Part shown: positions 17,982-27,487 of the stretch, one piece after another
Layout: the number at the start of each line of letters is the position of its first letter
Numbering within the stretch: position 1 is the stretch's first letter
NCBI RefSeq assembly: GCF_000758525.1
Contig: NZ_CP009241.1
Span: forward strand, 6,634,001 to 6,698,000
Source of the DNA: Paenibacillus sp. FSL H7-0357
GTDB taxonomy: Bacteria; Bacillota; Bacilli; Paenibacillales; Paenibacillaceae
Length of the DNA: 64,000 bases
Direction of reading: 5' to 3'
Program-made: the position numbers and the translations under genes
Notes under the pieces: generated by a model
What the model was told of the DNA's origin: nothing
The model's input: the letters and a program-made list of their open reading frames with translations, nothing else
The model's database searches: none

Positions 17982-19472
17982 ATGCAAGCTAAGCGAGATA
18001 AGCAGCAGACTGCGGGTCACGGCAGCTCCCCTGCCCCCACGGCACTGCGCAAAACATTCAAGGCAAGGCATTTAACAATGATCGCCTTAGGCGGCTCAAT
18101 CGGTACAGGTCTGTTCCTGGCCAGCGGTGGTGCCATCGCCTCATCCGGCCCGGGCGGAGCGCTTCTGGCCTATACAGCGGTTGGTATTATGGTTTATTTC
18201 CTGATGACCAGCCTTGGAGAGCTGGCCACCTATCTGCCGGATTCCGGTTCTTTCAGCACCTACGGCACCCGGTTCGTCAGCCCCGCCTTCGGCTTCGCCA
18301 TTGGTTGGAACTTCTGGTATAACTGGGCGGTTACGATTGCCGCCGAGCTGTCTGCAGCAACCGTCATCATTAAATACTGGTTCCCCGAGAGTTCCTCGAT
18401 GCTCTGGAGTCTCCTGTTCCTGCTGCTGATGTTCGGCCTGAATTTCCTGTCTTCGCGCGGCTACGGCGAATCGGAATATTGGTTCGCGATTATCAAGATC
18501 ATCACGGTCATTGTCTTCCTTGGGGTCGGTGTACTCATGATCTTCGGCATCATGGGTGGTGAAGCCGTAGGCTTCAGCAACTTCCAGCTCGGGGGCAGCT
18601 CGTTCCACGGCGGCTTCTTCGCCTTTGTCGGTGTGTTTATGGCCGCTGGATTCTCCTTTCAGGGCACGGAGCTGGTCGGTGTTGCCGCGGGTGAGAGCGA
18701 GAATCCGCGCCGCAATGTTCCGCTCGCCATCCGTCAGGTATTCTGGCGCATTCTGATTTTCTACATCTTCGCCATTCTCGTGATCGGCCTGCTGATTCCT
18801 TACACGAATCCCGATCTGCTGCGGGGCGGCATTGATGATATCGGTGTCAGCCCCTTTACCATCGTCTTCAATAAAGCAGGGCTGGCCATTGCCGCTTCCG
18901 TCATGAACGCTGTCATCTTGAGCTCCGTGTTGTCTGCCGGAAACTCCGGGATGTACGCCTCCACCCGCGTCCTGTACGCTATGGCCAAGGACGGCATGGC
19001 TCCGCGCGCCCTCGGCAAGCTGAACCGCCGCGGCGTGCCTGTAGGTGCCCTTCTCGTAACCACCGCTGTCGGTATGCTGGCTTTCCTCGCCTCATTCTTC
19101 GGCGACGGCGCTGTGTACAACTGGCTGCTTAACGCCTCGGGGATGTGCGGATTTATCAACTGGCTGGGGATTGCCGTCTGCCACTACCGCTTCCGCCGCG
19201 CCTTTGTGAAGCAGGGACATTCACTCGATGAGCTGCCTTACAAGGCCAGATGGTTCCCGTTCGGCCCGCTGTTTGCCTTCGCGTTATGTCTGATTGCCGT
19301 ATTCGGACAGAATATGGGCGCCTTCACAGGTGATTCAATCGACTGGTACGGCATTCTGGTCTCTTATATCAGCCTGCCACTATTCCTCTTGATTTGGCTG
19401 GGCTATGGCTGGTTCAGAAAGAGCAGCCTCATCCCTCTCGACAAATGCGATCTCAGCACACACGCAGAGTAG
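17982..19472 (+). CDS. lysP: Lysine-regulated amino acid permease (LysP-like)
   Basis: A 496-residue APC-superfamily transporter with about 12 transmembrane helices. It has the GGSIGTGLFLASGGAI consensus of helix 1 (about 37-52), ASSGPGGALLAY next, SFQGTELVGVAAGES in helix 6 and SAGNSGMYASTRVLYAMA in helix 8, close to LysP-type amino acid:proton symporters. The lysine riboswitch immediately upstream strongly supports lysine as the substrate. AAGGAGTG precedes the ATG. It is monocistronic, ending at a bidirectional terminator. Confidence 0.9.
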   Translation: MQAKRDKQQTAGHGSSPAPTALRKTFKARHLTMIALGGSIGTGLFLASGGAIASSGPGGALLAYTAVGIMVYFLMTSLGELATYLPDSGSFSTYGTRFVSPAFGFAIGWNFWYNWAVTIAAELSAATVIIKYWFPESSSMLWSLLFLLLMFGLNFLSSRGYGESEYWFAIIKIITVIVFLGVGVLMIFGIMGGEAVGFSNFQLGGSSFHGGFFAFVGVFMAAGFSFQGTELVGVAAGESENPRRNVPLAIRQVFWRILIFYIFAILVIGLLIPYTNPDLLRGGIDDIGVSPFTIVFNKAGLAIAASVMNAVILSSVLSAGNSGMYASTRVLYAMAKDGMAPRALGKLNRRGVPVGALLVTTAVGMLAFLASFFGDGAVYNWLLNASGMCGFINWLGIAVCHYRFRRAFVKQGHSLDELPYKARWFPFGPLFAFALCLIAVFGQNMGAFTGDSIDWYGILVSYISLPLFLLIWLGYGWFRKSSLIPLDKCDLSTHAE

Positions 19473-19524
19473 AATCCTTCCTCGATTTATGCGGATTCTA
19501 CCTGTTACCGCCTGTTCACGCAAC

Positions 19525-19567
19525 AAAGGGATGCTCTTTCGCCAATGGCGAGGAGGCATCCCTTTTC
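19525..19567. terminator. Bidirectional terminator between lysP and the transglutaminase gene
   Basis: AAAGGGATGC...TTCGCC pairs with GGCGA...GCATCCCTTTT. A smaller stem, GTAGAATCC/GGATTCTAC, lies just upstream (about 19469-19501). The two genes converge here. Confidence 0.8.
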
Positions 19568-19575
19568 TGTAATTA

Positions 19576-20718
19576 TTATTCCCAAGTCACATATACCTTC
19601 AGATCGCCCGTGTTATCGAAGGGCGAGCTGTTGTACGAAAGATGGTCCATTCCAAGCGCGTACAGCTCCTGAAGATCAGTCTTCAGCGATTTCTCGCTGC
19701 CGTCATAGCGGAACAACAAGGACGCCTGGCCGGAGGCAATGGCCTGTTTGGCAAGCAGCATTAGCTCTGAGCCGGAGCCCACAATCAAATCCTCCTGATA
19801 CAGACTGTAGTCAAGCTTCCGCTCAAGCTCCTGATATACAGCCACGTTTGGGCCCCCGCGGCTGATCAGCTCAGACAACGTTTGAGCATAGCCGACAGAT
19901 GAAGCAGGGTATGACTTGGTCCACTTGTGGTCAAGGCGCATCTGGGCATCGGTTCTCATATAGTAAGCCGTGCTAAGAGCGCCTTCCTTATTTGGCGTCG
20001 GATCATCCCAGGTGGTATCCAGGTGGTACCAGCGCCCTTCCAGCTGCACCAGATTCCAGGCATGCGACTGGGCAGCTTTCCCTTCCGCCTTCGCCGTTCC
20101 TTCAACGATTTTATTGGGTATCCCCGCGCCCAACAATAGTTTATATGTCAGGAGAGAATAACCCTGGCATACCGCACTGCCGCTCTGAAGTCCTTCATAT
20201 GCGGTGTATTTGCTGTAGGAGTTATCATACTTCAGATGCAGCACGACCCAATCATGAATAGCTTTTATCTTCTGGTGATTATTCATTCCTGGCAGTATGA
20301 TCTGCTTCAAGATCTCTTTTACCTGTTTATTTACAAAAGCTGTCTGCTGCAGCGTCTCACGGTATTCCACCTGTACCGTCACATTAGCCGAGCTGCTGCT
20401 CCCCCGGTAGGAAAATGCGTAACTGTCAATGGTGTAGTATAGATAAGGGTCGCTGCCCATCGCCTGATCTATCGCACTTTGTACCTGGGCCTTCAGCTTG
20501 GACGTCTTCCCCTGATAAGCAAAGGTTATGGTCTCTCTGCGGTTATTCATCGCAGCGGTCAGCTTCTGTGTCATTTCGGTTACCGAGCGCAGCGATGCTG
20601 AATCAGCGGCAGCATAAGCCTGCCCCCAGCTCCAATAGAGACCAGGCGGCAACGCAGCAAAAACCAGCATTCCTCCAAGAATAGCCTTCATCAACGGCAG
20701 TTGTTTCTTCTTTCCCAT
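19576..20718 (-). CDS. Membrane-anchored or secreted transglutaminase-like protein
   Basis: About 380 residues. A basic N-terminus and hydrophobic helix (about 10-28, AILGGMLVFAALPPGLYW) suggest an anchor or signal peptide. A transglutaminase-like cysteine-protease-fold domain (about 165-255) shows the triad: Cys in GSAVCQGYSLL, His in SHAWNLVQLEGRWYHLD and Asp in DTTWDDP. The C-terminal region (about 270-380) is unassigned. The Met at 20718 is chosen because it directly precedes KKKQLPL and the anchor; the longer frame from 20817 adds 33 residues with no family character. Such proteins are often wall-associated in Firmicutes; substrate unknown. Confidence 0.82.
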   Translation of the reverse strand: MGKKKQLPLMKAILGGMLVFAALPPGLYWSWGQAYAAADSASLRSVTEMTQKLTAAMNNRRETITFAYQGKTSKLKAQVQSAIDQAMGSDPYLYYTIDSYAFSYRGSSSSANVTVQVEYRETLQQTAFVNKQVKEILKQIILPGMNNHQKIKAIHDWVVLHLKYDNSYSKYTAYEGLQSGSAVCQGYSLLTYKLLLGAGIPNKIVEGTAKAEGKAAQSHAWNLVQLEGRWYHLDTTWDDPTPNKEGALSTAYYMRTDAQMRLDHKWTKSYPASSVGYAQTLSELISRGGPNVAVYQELERKLDYSLYQEDLIVGSGSELMLLAKQAIASGQASLLFRYDGSEKSLKTDLQELYALGMDHLSYNSSPFDNTGDLKVYVTWE

Positions 20719-20908
20719 ATCGCTTCTGTGCCCCCTGCTGTAAGTAATAGCCCACTTATTGGTTTGTACTTTTATAGTAGATGCTGAACATTTGCTCCGT
20801 ACAACCTTAAACCCCACGTTAGCTTAATTTATTCCGCCAAAAAGCTTCATATTCACTATTATCGGCCCGACATACCCGGAGGATAAGGCCTTTTTTGAGT
20901 GAAAGCTC

Positions 20909-20951
20909 CTATATAAGTTGAACATTAGACTTTCAAGTTCATCTTATATAG
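20909..20951. repeat. Short inverted-repeat element with MITE-like ends
   Basis: CTATATAAGTTGAAC (20909-20923) and GTTCATCTTATATAG (20937-20951) are inverted with one mismatch around a 13-base loop. The ends resemble the TATATAGATTGAACTTAA arms at 36428 and 36626. It lies in the 328-base gap between the transglutaminase and GH95 genes. Confidence 0.5.
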
Positions 20952-20958
20952 AGCACGC

Positions 20959-20999
20959 AAAAAAACTGCCCCCGCAGATAATCTCTGCCAGGGGGCAGT
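20959..20999 (-). terminator. Terminator of the GH95 locus
   Basis: ACTGCCCCC (20965-20973) pairs with GGGGGCAGT (20991-20999); on the minus strand the stem is followed by seven Ts. It lies about 50 bases past the GH95 stop. Confidence 0.85.
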
Positions 21000-21046
21000 G
21001 TCTCTTCGATTCAATCTATTATTATGCATCATTGGGTCATGGATCG

Positions 21047-23431
21047 TCAAACCGTTACCAGGTACACTTCTCCCGCTTTCATTTCCAGGACATTCCCTGC
21101 CGGCAATAAGGTACCGTCAGGATGCTGTACCTTAAGTTCCTGCTGCTGATAATTCAAGCGGCAAATCCCATCCCGGCTGGTAGCAATGACCGCAGAAACC
21201 AGCTTATGGTTCCTCCATTCGATATCCAGCTCATAGCCGCCCCGGGCCCTAAGTCCTTTGACGCTTCCGTTCTTCCAAGCGTCCGGCAGTGCGGGAAGCA
21301 AGCTGATTTCACCCAGATGACTCTGCAGCAGCATTTCTGCGATGCCGGCAGCCGCACCGAAATTCCCGTCAATCTGAAAAGGCGGATGGGCATCAAACAG
21401 GTTAGGATAAGCCGAGCGGGACAGAAGCGTGCGGACAAAGCCGTAAGCGGCCTCTCCATCCTTCAACCGTGCGTAAAGGTTAATCAGCCAAGCGCAGCTC
21501 CAGCCGGTATGTCCGCCTCCCGAGGCGATCCGTTTCTGCAGTGATAAGCGGCTTGCCTCCAACAGCTCTGGAGTATCCCGCACATTGATGAACTCTCCCG
21601 GATATAGTCCATACAAATGCGATACATGACGGTGTCCCGGTTCCGATTCGGCGAAATCCTCGTTCCACTCCTGCAGACGTCCGTCATTGCTGATCTTGAG
21701 CGGAGACAGCCGGGAGAGCGCCTCTTCCAGCTGCTGCTGAAACTCGGAATCCACGCCCAGAATCCGCATAGCATGGAGGCAATGCTCAAATAGTTCGCGG
21801 ATTAAGCTCATATCCATCGCGGAGCCCATCGAGACACTGCACGGCTGGCCATCTTTCGTCATAAACCGGTTTTCCGGCGAAGTGGACGGGTTCGTAACCA
21901 GAAGACCGTCCGGACCTTCCACCAGCCAGTCAAGGCAGAACAATGCTGCCCCTTTCATGAGCGGGTAAGCAGTCTCCGCCAGATAAGCAGCATCAGGATT
22001 AAAGCTGTAATGTTCCCACAAATGGCGGCACAGCCACACGCCGCCCATCGGCCAGAATGCCCAGCTGGCATCTCCGCCTGAAGGAGAAGAACTGCGCCAC
22101 AGATCAACATTATGGTGGGCTACCCAGCCGCGGGCTCCGTAATGAACTGCCGCCGTCCGGGCTCCCGTTTCACTGACCTCCCGGATCATATCGATCAGAG
22201 GTTCATGGAGTTCGCTTAGATTGCCAACCTCGGCCAGCCAATAATTCATTTGGGTATTGATATTGGTTGTATAATTGCTGTTCCATGGCGGTGTCAGATG
22301 GTGGTTCCAAATCCCCTGTAAATTGGCAGCCTGCGTGCCGGTACGGGAGCTTCCCATCAGCAGATAGCGGCCATATTGAAACAGCAGCGCTTCAAGTGCA
22401 GGATCTTCCTGTCCCGCCTTATACTTCATGAGCCTCTCATCAGTGGGTAATCCGTCTCTCTCCCGCCCTCCGAGATCCATGTCGACCCGGCGGAAGATTC
22501 GTTTGTGATCCTCTGTATGACGATTCCGCAGATCTTCATAGGACTTGGCAGCTGCTGCCGCCAGTCTTGCTTCGCAGCTCTCTGCCGGGCTCAGAATGTT
22601 TCCATTCCTTGCGGTGCTGCGCTTCTTGAGATGTGACGCTTTGCTTCTCAGCTCTTCATAATCGGTGCCGGCAGCAAGAAGCAGCTGCACACTATCCGCC
22701 CCTGATATAACAAGTTTGCCATCTGCATACTCTACGCTTCCTCCTGTGAGAATTACCTGCAGGTGAAGCTCAAACGTTAGACCCAGCCCATCCTCATATA
22801 GAATGGCACCCGGATGATCCTTATGATAATTATCCGCAATATGTGTAGGACAGCTTCCCTTAAGGACAAGCCCGTTTTCTCCTTTTGGCTCCACGGAGTG
22901 CTTCAGCAGGCTGTCCAAAGAGAGTGCAAGCTGAAGGCCACCCTTAACACTGCTCTTGGCCTGAATGACACATACACCGTCAGGTGCACTGATCCAAGCT
23001 TCGCGGGTAAATTCCCCCGTCTCCGTATGATAGGACACTTTGGCAATCCCGCTGTCCAGATCCAGCTCACGCTGATAATGACTGAAATTCTCCGCACCGT
23101 CATGCTCCAGGTAAAGATCTCCCAGCGGCAGATAGGCCTGCGTATTTACGCCTAGCATGCGGGCGTTAATAGTTGCTTCAGCTTCCGCATAACGGCCTTC
23201 CGTTACCAGTCCGCGCACTCTTTTCAAATATCGGAGCGCTTCATAATTGTTGGTATCCCGGGGAAAGCCGGACCATAACGTGTCCTCATTCAGCTGAATT
23301 TGTTCCCTGGCTGTGCCGCCGAATACCATAGCACCCATGTGTCCGTTGCCAAGCGGCAGCGCTTCTTCCCAGATTGCCGCAGGCTGGTTGTATATTAATT
23401 TCCAAGGATGCTCCTTGAGCTCTTCCTTCAT
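21047..23431 (-). CDS. GH95 alpha-L-fucosidase (or alpha-L-galactosidase)
   Basis: A 794-residue enzyme of glycoside hydrolase family 95, which removes terminal alpha-1,2-L-fucose or L-galactose by inversion. The N-terminal beta domain (about 10-250) includes [15 protein letters not shown] and NEDTLWSG. The (alpha/alpha)6 catalytic part shows [41 protein letters not shown] and the [14 protein letters not shown] motif with the conserved Asp. No signal peptide is visible, so it should act in the cytoplasm on oligosaccharides imported by the upstream ABC transporter. A stem-loop separates it from the binding-protein gene 100 bases upstream. Confidence 0.92.
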   Translation of the reverse strand: MKEELKEHPWKLIYNQPAAIWEEALPLGNGHMGAMVFGGTAREQIQLNEDTLWSGFPRDTNNYEALRYLKRVRGLVTEGRYAEAEATINARMLGVNTQAYLPLGDLYLEHDGAENFSHYQRELDLDSGIAKVSYHTETGEFTREAWISAPDGVCVIQAKSSVKGGLQLALSLDSLLKHSVEPKGENGLVLKGSCPTHIADNYHKDHPGAILYEDGLGLTFELHLQVILTGGSVEYADGKLVISGADSVQLLLAAGTDYEELRSKASHLKKRSTARNGNILSPAESCEARLAAAAAKSYEDLRNRHTEDHKRIFRRVDMDLGGRERDGLPTDERLMKYKAGQEDPALEALLFQYGRYLLMGSSRTGTQAANLQGIWNHHLTPPWNSNYTTNINTQMNYWLAEVGNLSELHEPLIDMIREVSETGARTAAVHYGARGWVAHHNVDLWRSSSPSGGDASWAFWPMGGVWLCRHLWEHYSFNPDAAYLAETAYPLMKGAALFCLDWLVEGPDGLLVTNPSTSPENRFMTKDGQPCSVSMGSAMDMSLIRELFEHCLHAMRILGVDSEFQQQLEEALSRLSPLKISNDGRLQEWNEDFAESEPGHRHVSHLYGLYPGEFINVRDTPELLEASRLSLQKRIASGGGHTGWSCAWLINLYARLKDGEAAYGFVRTLLSRSAYPNLFDAHPPFQIDGNFGAAAGIAEMLLQSHLGEISLLPALPDAWKNGSVKGLRARGGYELDIEWRNHKLVSAVIATSRDGICRLNYQQQELKVQHPDGTLLPAGNVLEMKAGEVYLVTV

Positions 23432-23461
23432 TTACTTGCCCTCCCCATGAGTTCAAAATAC

Positions 23462-23495
23462 AGCAAAAGACCCTGACGAATGTCGGGTCCTTGCT
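23462..23495 (-). terminator. Intercistronic stem-loop between binding protein and GH95
   Basis: AGCAA and GACCCTGAC pair with GTCGGGTC and TTGCT around a short loop, followed on the minus strand by TTTT. It probably attenuates readthrough into the GH95 gene or protects the binding-protein mRNA 3' end. Confidence 0.55.
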
Positions 23496-23531
23496 GTTGC
23501 ATTAGTTTTGTTTAACAAGGAGAATTGCTGC

Positions 23532-25274
23532 CTACAAATCTTTTCCAGTCCACAGGGATACTCTCTTTTTCACGAGTTCTGTAAACTCTTTTTCCATATC
23601 CTGAGCACCTGCTTTGTCCAGCTCAGCAAGGAATGCATCGTATACTTTATCGAAGTCAGCCGGTTTAGACAGGATCGCTTCTGGAATACGTTTGCGAACG
23701 ATATCTCGAGTCTTATTAAAGATTACCTGGTATTGACCGTCAGTTGGAACAGGCATGTTGTACAAAGCGCCAGTTTCTTTGACTGGAAATTCATCTTCTT
23801 TAGGGAACAGATCTTTCCATGTTGTAGCATTGTAGCCTTTGAGCGATTCCTTCTCAGCTTCGGAGTAAGCAGCTACGATTTCTTCCGGGAAGGTTGCAGT
23901 GTAATAGTTGCCAGTAGGATCCTTCACACCATCGCCATAACGTGCACCGAAGATCAGATATTGCCCGACACCAGTTTCTTTAGCAAAATTAGCGGCATCA
24001 TTGGCTTTTCTGTCTGAAATTTCAGCTGGAACTTCACGCTTGCCATCTGCATTTACAGTGTAATGCTTGCCTTCAACCCCCCAGCTTCTCAAAACCTGGC
24101 CTTCATCGGAAGACATCCAGTCCAGCCATTTGATGATCCGGACAGGATCTTTAGCTGCAGTTGTAATCGCAAGACCATAGCCGTCGATACCTGTTGACAT
24201 GAAAGAATGATCTTTATACTCTTCGGACAGGGTTACAGGGAAGTGCGCATAAGTGTACTCATCTTTACCGGCTGCTTTCAGAGCATTTTCACCATCCTGG
24301 TATTCCCATTCCTGGGAGATAAGACCAAGCACACGGCCGCTGGCCACTTTGGCCTTATATTGGTCGTCTTTTTGTACGAAGGTATCTTTATCAAGCAGAC
24401 CTTGATTGTACATGCCGTTCAACCAACGGAAATATTCTTTTTCTTCAGGGCGTTTGTAGTGAAGTTTTGCTTCGTAAGTTTCCGGATCGACATAATATTC
24501 ACCATCATCCGGTGCCCCTGTTGTAGTGAAGGCAGGGTTCGTAACCGTGATCATGATCTTCCAGTCATCGGCATTCAGCGTAAGCGGAATCGTAGGCTGT
24601 CCATCGGTTTCTGGATGCAGCGCCACATAATCCTTCAGCACTTTTTCATAGTCGGCTAAGGTTCTCACTTTAGGATAGCCTAGTTCCTTCAGTACGCGGT
24701 GTTGAATTTCAAATCCGCCTGTTGCGTCGAAGGATTGCTGGCCGACCCCCATGTTCGTAGGAATTTGATAGATACTCTGGTCATCCAGGCTGTATTTCAG
24801 ACGATTCATGTTATCGCCATATACTTTTTTCAGGTTCGGAGCATATTTATCAATTAGGTCGGTCAGATCAATAACCAGACCGGCATCTACCAGGATACTA
24901 AGATTTCCTTTGGCGAAGATCAAATCAGGAACATCTTCGCTGGCAGCCATCATAGGGATTTTTTGATCGCCGCCGCCGCTGCCTACATCAAACTCTGCAT
25001 TAATCGTTACACCAGTTTTCTCAGTAATTACTTTACCCACTTCATCCTGCATTTTGTTCCAGTTTGGACTGGCATCCCCACCAAAGAATGAGATAGTAAA
25101 AGGGCTTGTATCCATAGCAGTATCGTCTGCAGCATTGTTGCCGGTGTTTTTCGCCCCATTGTCGGCAGGAGTGTTGATAACATTTTTGTTGTTGTTGCCG
25201 CCGCCACAGCCTGCGATCAGCATAGAACTCATGAGCATGAGCGTAAAAGCAGTCTTAATGCTCTTGCTTTTCAT
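23532..25274 (-). CDS. LplA-like lipoprotein solute-binding protein of a sugar ABC transporter
   Basis: A 580-residue extracellular solute-binding lipoprotein. The lipobox is LIAGC with Cys23, followed by a Gly/Asn/Asp-rich linker and a large binding domain (TDLIDKYAPNLKKVYGDN, ITTAAKDPVRIIKWLDWMSSDEG) typical of Paenibacillus LplA-type oligosaccharide receptors. The start at 25274 is set by GGGGG eight bases upstream; the frame is open further but adds non-signal sequence. It follows two permease genes in the same direction across a 206-base gap with a large hairpin and a cre-like site. The cargo is inferred to be a fucosylated oligosaccharide from the downstream GH95. Confidence 0.92.
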   Translation of the reverse strand: MKSKSIKTAFTLMLMSSMLIAGCGGGNNNKNVINTPADNGAKNTGNNAADDTAMDTSPFTISFFGGDASPNWNKMQDEVGKVITEKTGVTINAEFDVGSGGGDQKIPMMAASEDVPDLIFAKGNLSILVDAGLVIDLTDLIDKYAPNLKKVYGDNMNRLKYSLDDQSIYQIPTNMGVGQQSFDATGGFEIQHRVLKELGYPKVRTLADYEKVLKDYVALHPETDGQPTIPLTLNADDWKIMITVTNPAFTTTGAPDDGEYYVDPETYEAKLHYKRPEEKEYFRWLNGMYNQGLLDKDTFVQKDDQYKAKVASGRVLGLISQEWEYQDGENALKAAGKDEYTYAHFPVTLSEEYKDHSFMSTGIDGYGLAITTAAKDPVRIIKWLDWMSSDEGQVLRSWGVEGKHYTVNADGKREVPAEISDRKANDAANFAKETGVGQYLIFGARYGDGVKDPTGNYYTATFPEEIVAAYSEAEKESLKGYNATTWKDLFPKEDEFPVKETGALYNMPVPTDGQYQVIFNKTRDIVRKRIPEAILSKPADFDKVYDAFLAELDKAGAQDMEKEFTELVKKRVSLWTGKDL

Positions 25275-25342
25275 TTGTGTATCCCCCTTGATAATTTGTA
25301 TTAGTTCATCTATGCATATCAGGTTAAACCTGTATATACCAT

Positions 25343-25356
25343 TGTTAGCGCTTGCA
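25343..25356 (-). promoter_or_regulatory. Candidate CcpA cre site upstream of the binding-protein gene
   Basis: The minus strand reads TGCAAGCGCTAACA, matching 13 of 14 positions of the cre pattern TGWAANCGNTNWCA. It lies about 70 bases before the binding-protein start, inside the permease/binding-protein gap. Confidence 0.5.
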
Positions 25357-25399
25357 AATACGATATAATAATAAATCCAATCCAGCGCTTTCATTTGAC

Positions 25400-25461
25400 G
25401 GATAAGCCAGGACGTAATTCTGCTTGGCAATTTTCCTGCCAGAAATACGTCCCTCTTATCC
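25400..25461 (-). other. Large intercistronic stem-loop
   Basis: GGATAAG, GGACGTA and TTCTGCTTGGCA pair with TGCCAGAA, TACGTCC and CTTATCC in nested order, giving a long hairpin between permease and binding-protein genes. A smaller CCCTG/CAGGG stem is next to it (about 25465-25479). There is no T tract, so mRNA processing or stability is more likely than termination. Confidence 0.6.
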
Positions 25462-25480
25462 TAGCCCTGTCTAGCAGGGA

Positions 25481-26380
25481 TTAGGCTTTTACAGCTCCCA
25501 GTGTCATACCATTTACGAAATACTTCTGCAGGAAAGGATACACTACAAGAATAGGTACCGTTACTACAATGGTGATAGCCATCTTGATGGACTCTGGTGA
25601 AATTTGCGCCATTTGCTGGGCCAAATCGTTGGCATTAGCCATGCCGCTGCCCTGGTTCGTACTCGACAGAACCTTCATCAGCTCATACTGGAGTGTCGTT
25701 AGATGCGGCTTGTTACCATTATACAGATAGGTTGTGAACCATTCATTCCATTGTCCTACCGACAGGAAGAGTGCGATTGTTGCAAGCACCGGCTTACAGA
25801 GCGGCAAGATGATTTTGTAGAAAATCAGGAAGTCATTGGCTCCGTCCAGCTTAGCGGACTCTTGCAGGGCGTATGGCAGACCATCCATAAAGGAACGGAT
25901 GACGAATACGTTGAACGCAGAAACCGCACCCGGCAAAATGTAGATCCAGAATGTTCCGATCAGATTTAAATCTTTCATCAGAATGTACATAGGCACCATA
26001 CCGCCGGAGAAGTACATGGTCAGTGCCAGGAATACCGAAACAAATTTTCTTGCCCGGAAATCCGGACGGCTGAGCGTAAACGCCAGCATGGCAGAGCTTG
26101 CAAGACCGAGAATTGTACCGGAAACGGTCCGCAATATCGAGATTTTGAAACCCTGAATCAGACCTGTATAACTGAAGATCCGTTCGTAGTTCTCAAGCGT
26201 CCAGGCTCTCGGGAAGATATATATGCCGCCTCTAACGGTGTCTGTAGATTCATTGAAGGAAATCGCCAGCACGTTCAGGAAGGGATATAGAGTCACAATC
26301 ATGACCAACCCTAGTAAGATGTACAAGAAGATGTCGAATACACGTTCAGACTTTGACATTTGAAAAGCTTTGCTGCTCAC
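25481..26380 (-). CDS. LplC-like ABC transporter permease
   Basis: A 299-residue inner-membrane protein with six predicted helices and a binding-protein-dependent transport (MetI-type) fold. The EAA loop (ALQESAKLDGANDFLIFYKIILPLCKP, about 190-216) is where the shared ATPase docks. The C-terminal VKYFVNGMTLGAVKA-like ending is typical of the LplC/YtcP group. It overlaps no neighbour and begins 14 bases after the first permease gene. No ATPase gene occurs in the locus, so a shared MsmX-type ATPase elsewhere is presumed. Confidence 0.93.
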   Translation of the reverse strand: MSSKAFQMSKSERVFDIFLYILLGLVMIVTLYPFLNVLAISFNESTDTVRGGIYIFPRAWTLENYERIFSYTGLIQGFKISILRTVSGTILGLASSAMLAFTLSRPDFRARKFVSVFLALTMYFSGGMVPMYILMKDLNLIGTFWIYILPGAVSAFNVFVIRSFMDGLPYALQESAKLDGANDFLIFYKIILPLCKPVLATIALFLSVGQWNEWFTTYLYNGNKPHLTTLQYELMKVLSSTNQGSGMANANDLAQQMAQISPESIKMAITIVVTVPILVVYPFLQKYFVNGMTLGAVKA

Positions 26381-26394
26381 TTAAGATCCCCTCC

Positions 26395-27381
26395 TTACAT
26401 GATGCTTTCTTTAGTAATTTTCTTCATTACACCGTTAGCGACAAGCAGCAAGATCACACTGACTACTGAGGTGAACATACTGATTGCGGTACCATAGGAG
26501 AAGCGTCCTATTTGAATACCATATTTAAGCGCATACAAATCCAGTACTTCCGAATAATCGGTAACAAGGTTATTCTGCAGCTGGAACTGTTTCTCAAAAC
26601 CGATACCGACAAGGTGTCCAATGGACATAATCAGCAGGACTGTAATAGTTGTCCGGATACCAGGCAATGTAATGTTGAACATTTGCTTGATTCTTCCGGC
26701 CCCGTCCACTTTTGCCGCTTCATACAGCTCTTTATCGATCCCTGTAATCGCTGCCAGATAGATGATCGCATTCCAGCCAGTTTCTTTCCATATATCGGCT
26801 GCAGTTAAAATCCCCCAGAAATATTTACCTTTAGCCATGAACTGGATTGGCTCATCAATGACATTAAGCCAGATCAGCAAATCGTTCACGATCCCTCCGT
26901 CGATCGCGAGTGTCTTGTAGACAATCCCGCCTACCACGACCCAGGATACAAAGTGAGGCAGGTAAGATACAGTCTGAACTGTTCTTTTGAAGACGTTTCC
27001 CCGCAGCTCATTAAGCAAAACTGCGAACAAGATCGGAACAATGAAACCAAATACCAATCCCAAACCGCTCATTGCAAGCGTGTTTCTTAGCACAAGGTAG
27101 AAGCGTTCATCATGGAAAAGCTCCTTGAAGTTATCCAATCCAACCCACTTCTGATCCCCAAACGACTTGGCCGGTTTATATTTCTGAAATGCCATCAACC
27201 ATCCCCATAAGGGCACATAGCTGAAAATGAATACCCAGATCACGAATGGAAGAGACATCAGATACAAGTACTTTTGCTGCAGTACGCTTTTCCAAAATCC
27301 GCTATTCCGTTTCGTAGGTGGGTTGGGGGTTACGCTTTCATTTGCTGTAACACCGTTTTCAGTGAGCGCTTTCACGTTCAA
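26395..27381 (-). CDS. LplB-like ABC transporter permease
   Basis: A 328-residue permease with an N-terminal cytoplasmic extension, six helices and the EAA loop (ELYEAAKVDGAGRIKQMFNITLP, about 235-257). It pairs with the LplC-like subunit downstream. The start is non-ATG: TTG at 27381 or GTG at 27375, both behind AAGGGGG. The first codons overlap a cre-like sequence (27361-27374). It is the first transporter gene after the regulator pair. Confidence 0.92.
   Translation of the reverse strand: MNVKALTENGVTANESVTPNPPTKRNSGFWKSVLQQKYLYLMSLPFVIWVFIFSYVPLWGWLMAFQKYKPAKSFGDQKWVGLDNFKELFHDERFYLVLRNTLAMSGLGLVFGFIVPILFAVLLNELRGNVFKRTVQTVSYLPHFVSWVVVGGIVYKTLAIDGGIVNDLLIWLNVIDEPIQFMAKGKYFWGILTAADIWKETGWNAIIYLAAITGIDKELYEAAKVDGAGRIKQMFNITLPGIRTTITVLLIMSIGHLVGIGFEKQFQLQNNLVTDYSEVLDLYALKYGIQIGRFSYGTAISMFTSVVSVILLLVANGVMKKITKESIM
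27361..27374 (-). promoter_or_regulatory. Candidate cre site overlapping the permease start
   Basis: Minus strand TGAAAGCGCTCACT matches 13 of 14 cre positions and spans codons 2-7 of the LplB-like gene, where bound CcpA could block elongation. Confidence 0.4.
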
Positions 27382-27487
27382 TATTCCCCCTTCGTTTTTA
27401 TATTCATATCATACCGCACCCAAATGTAAGCGAATACCCGACAGATTTCACGTAAAATCCTGTGTAAATTAGACATTCAACAACCTG

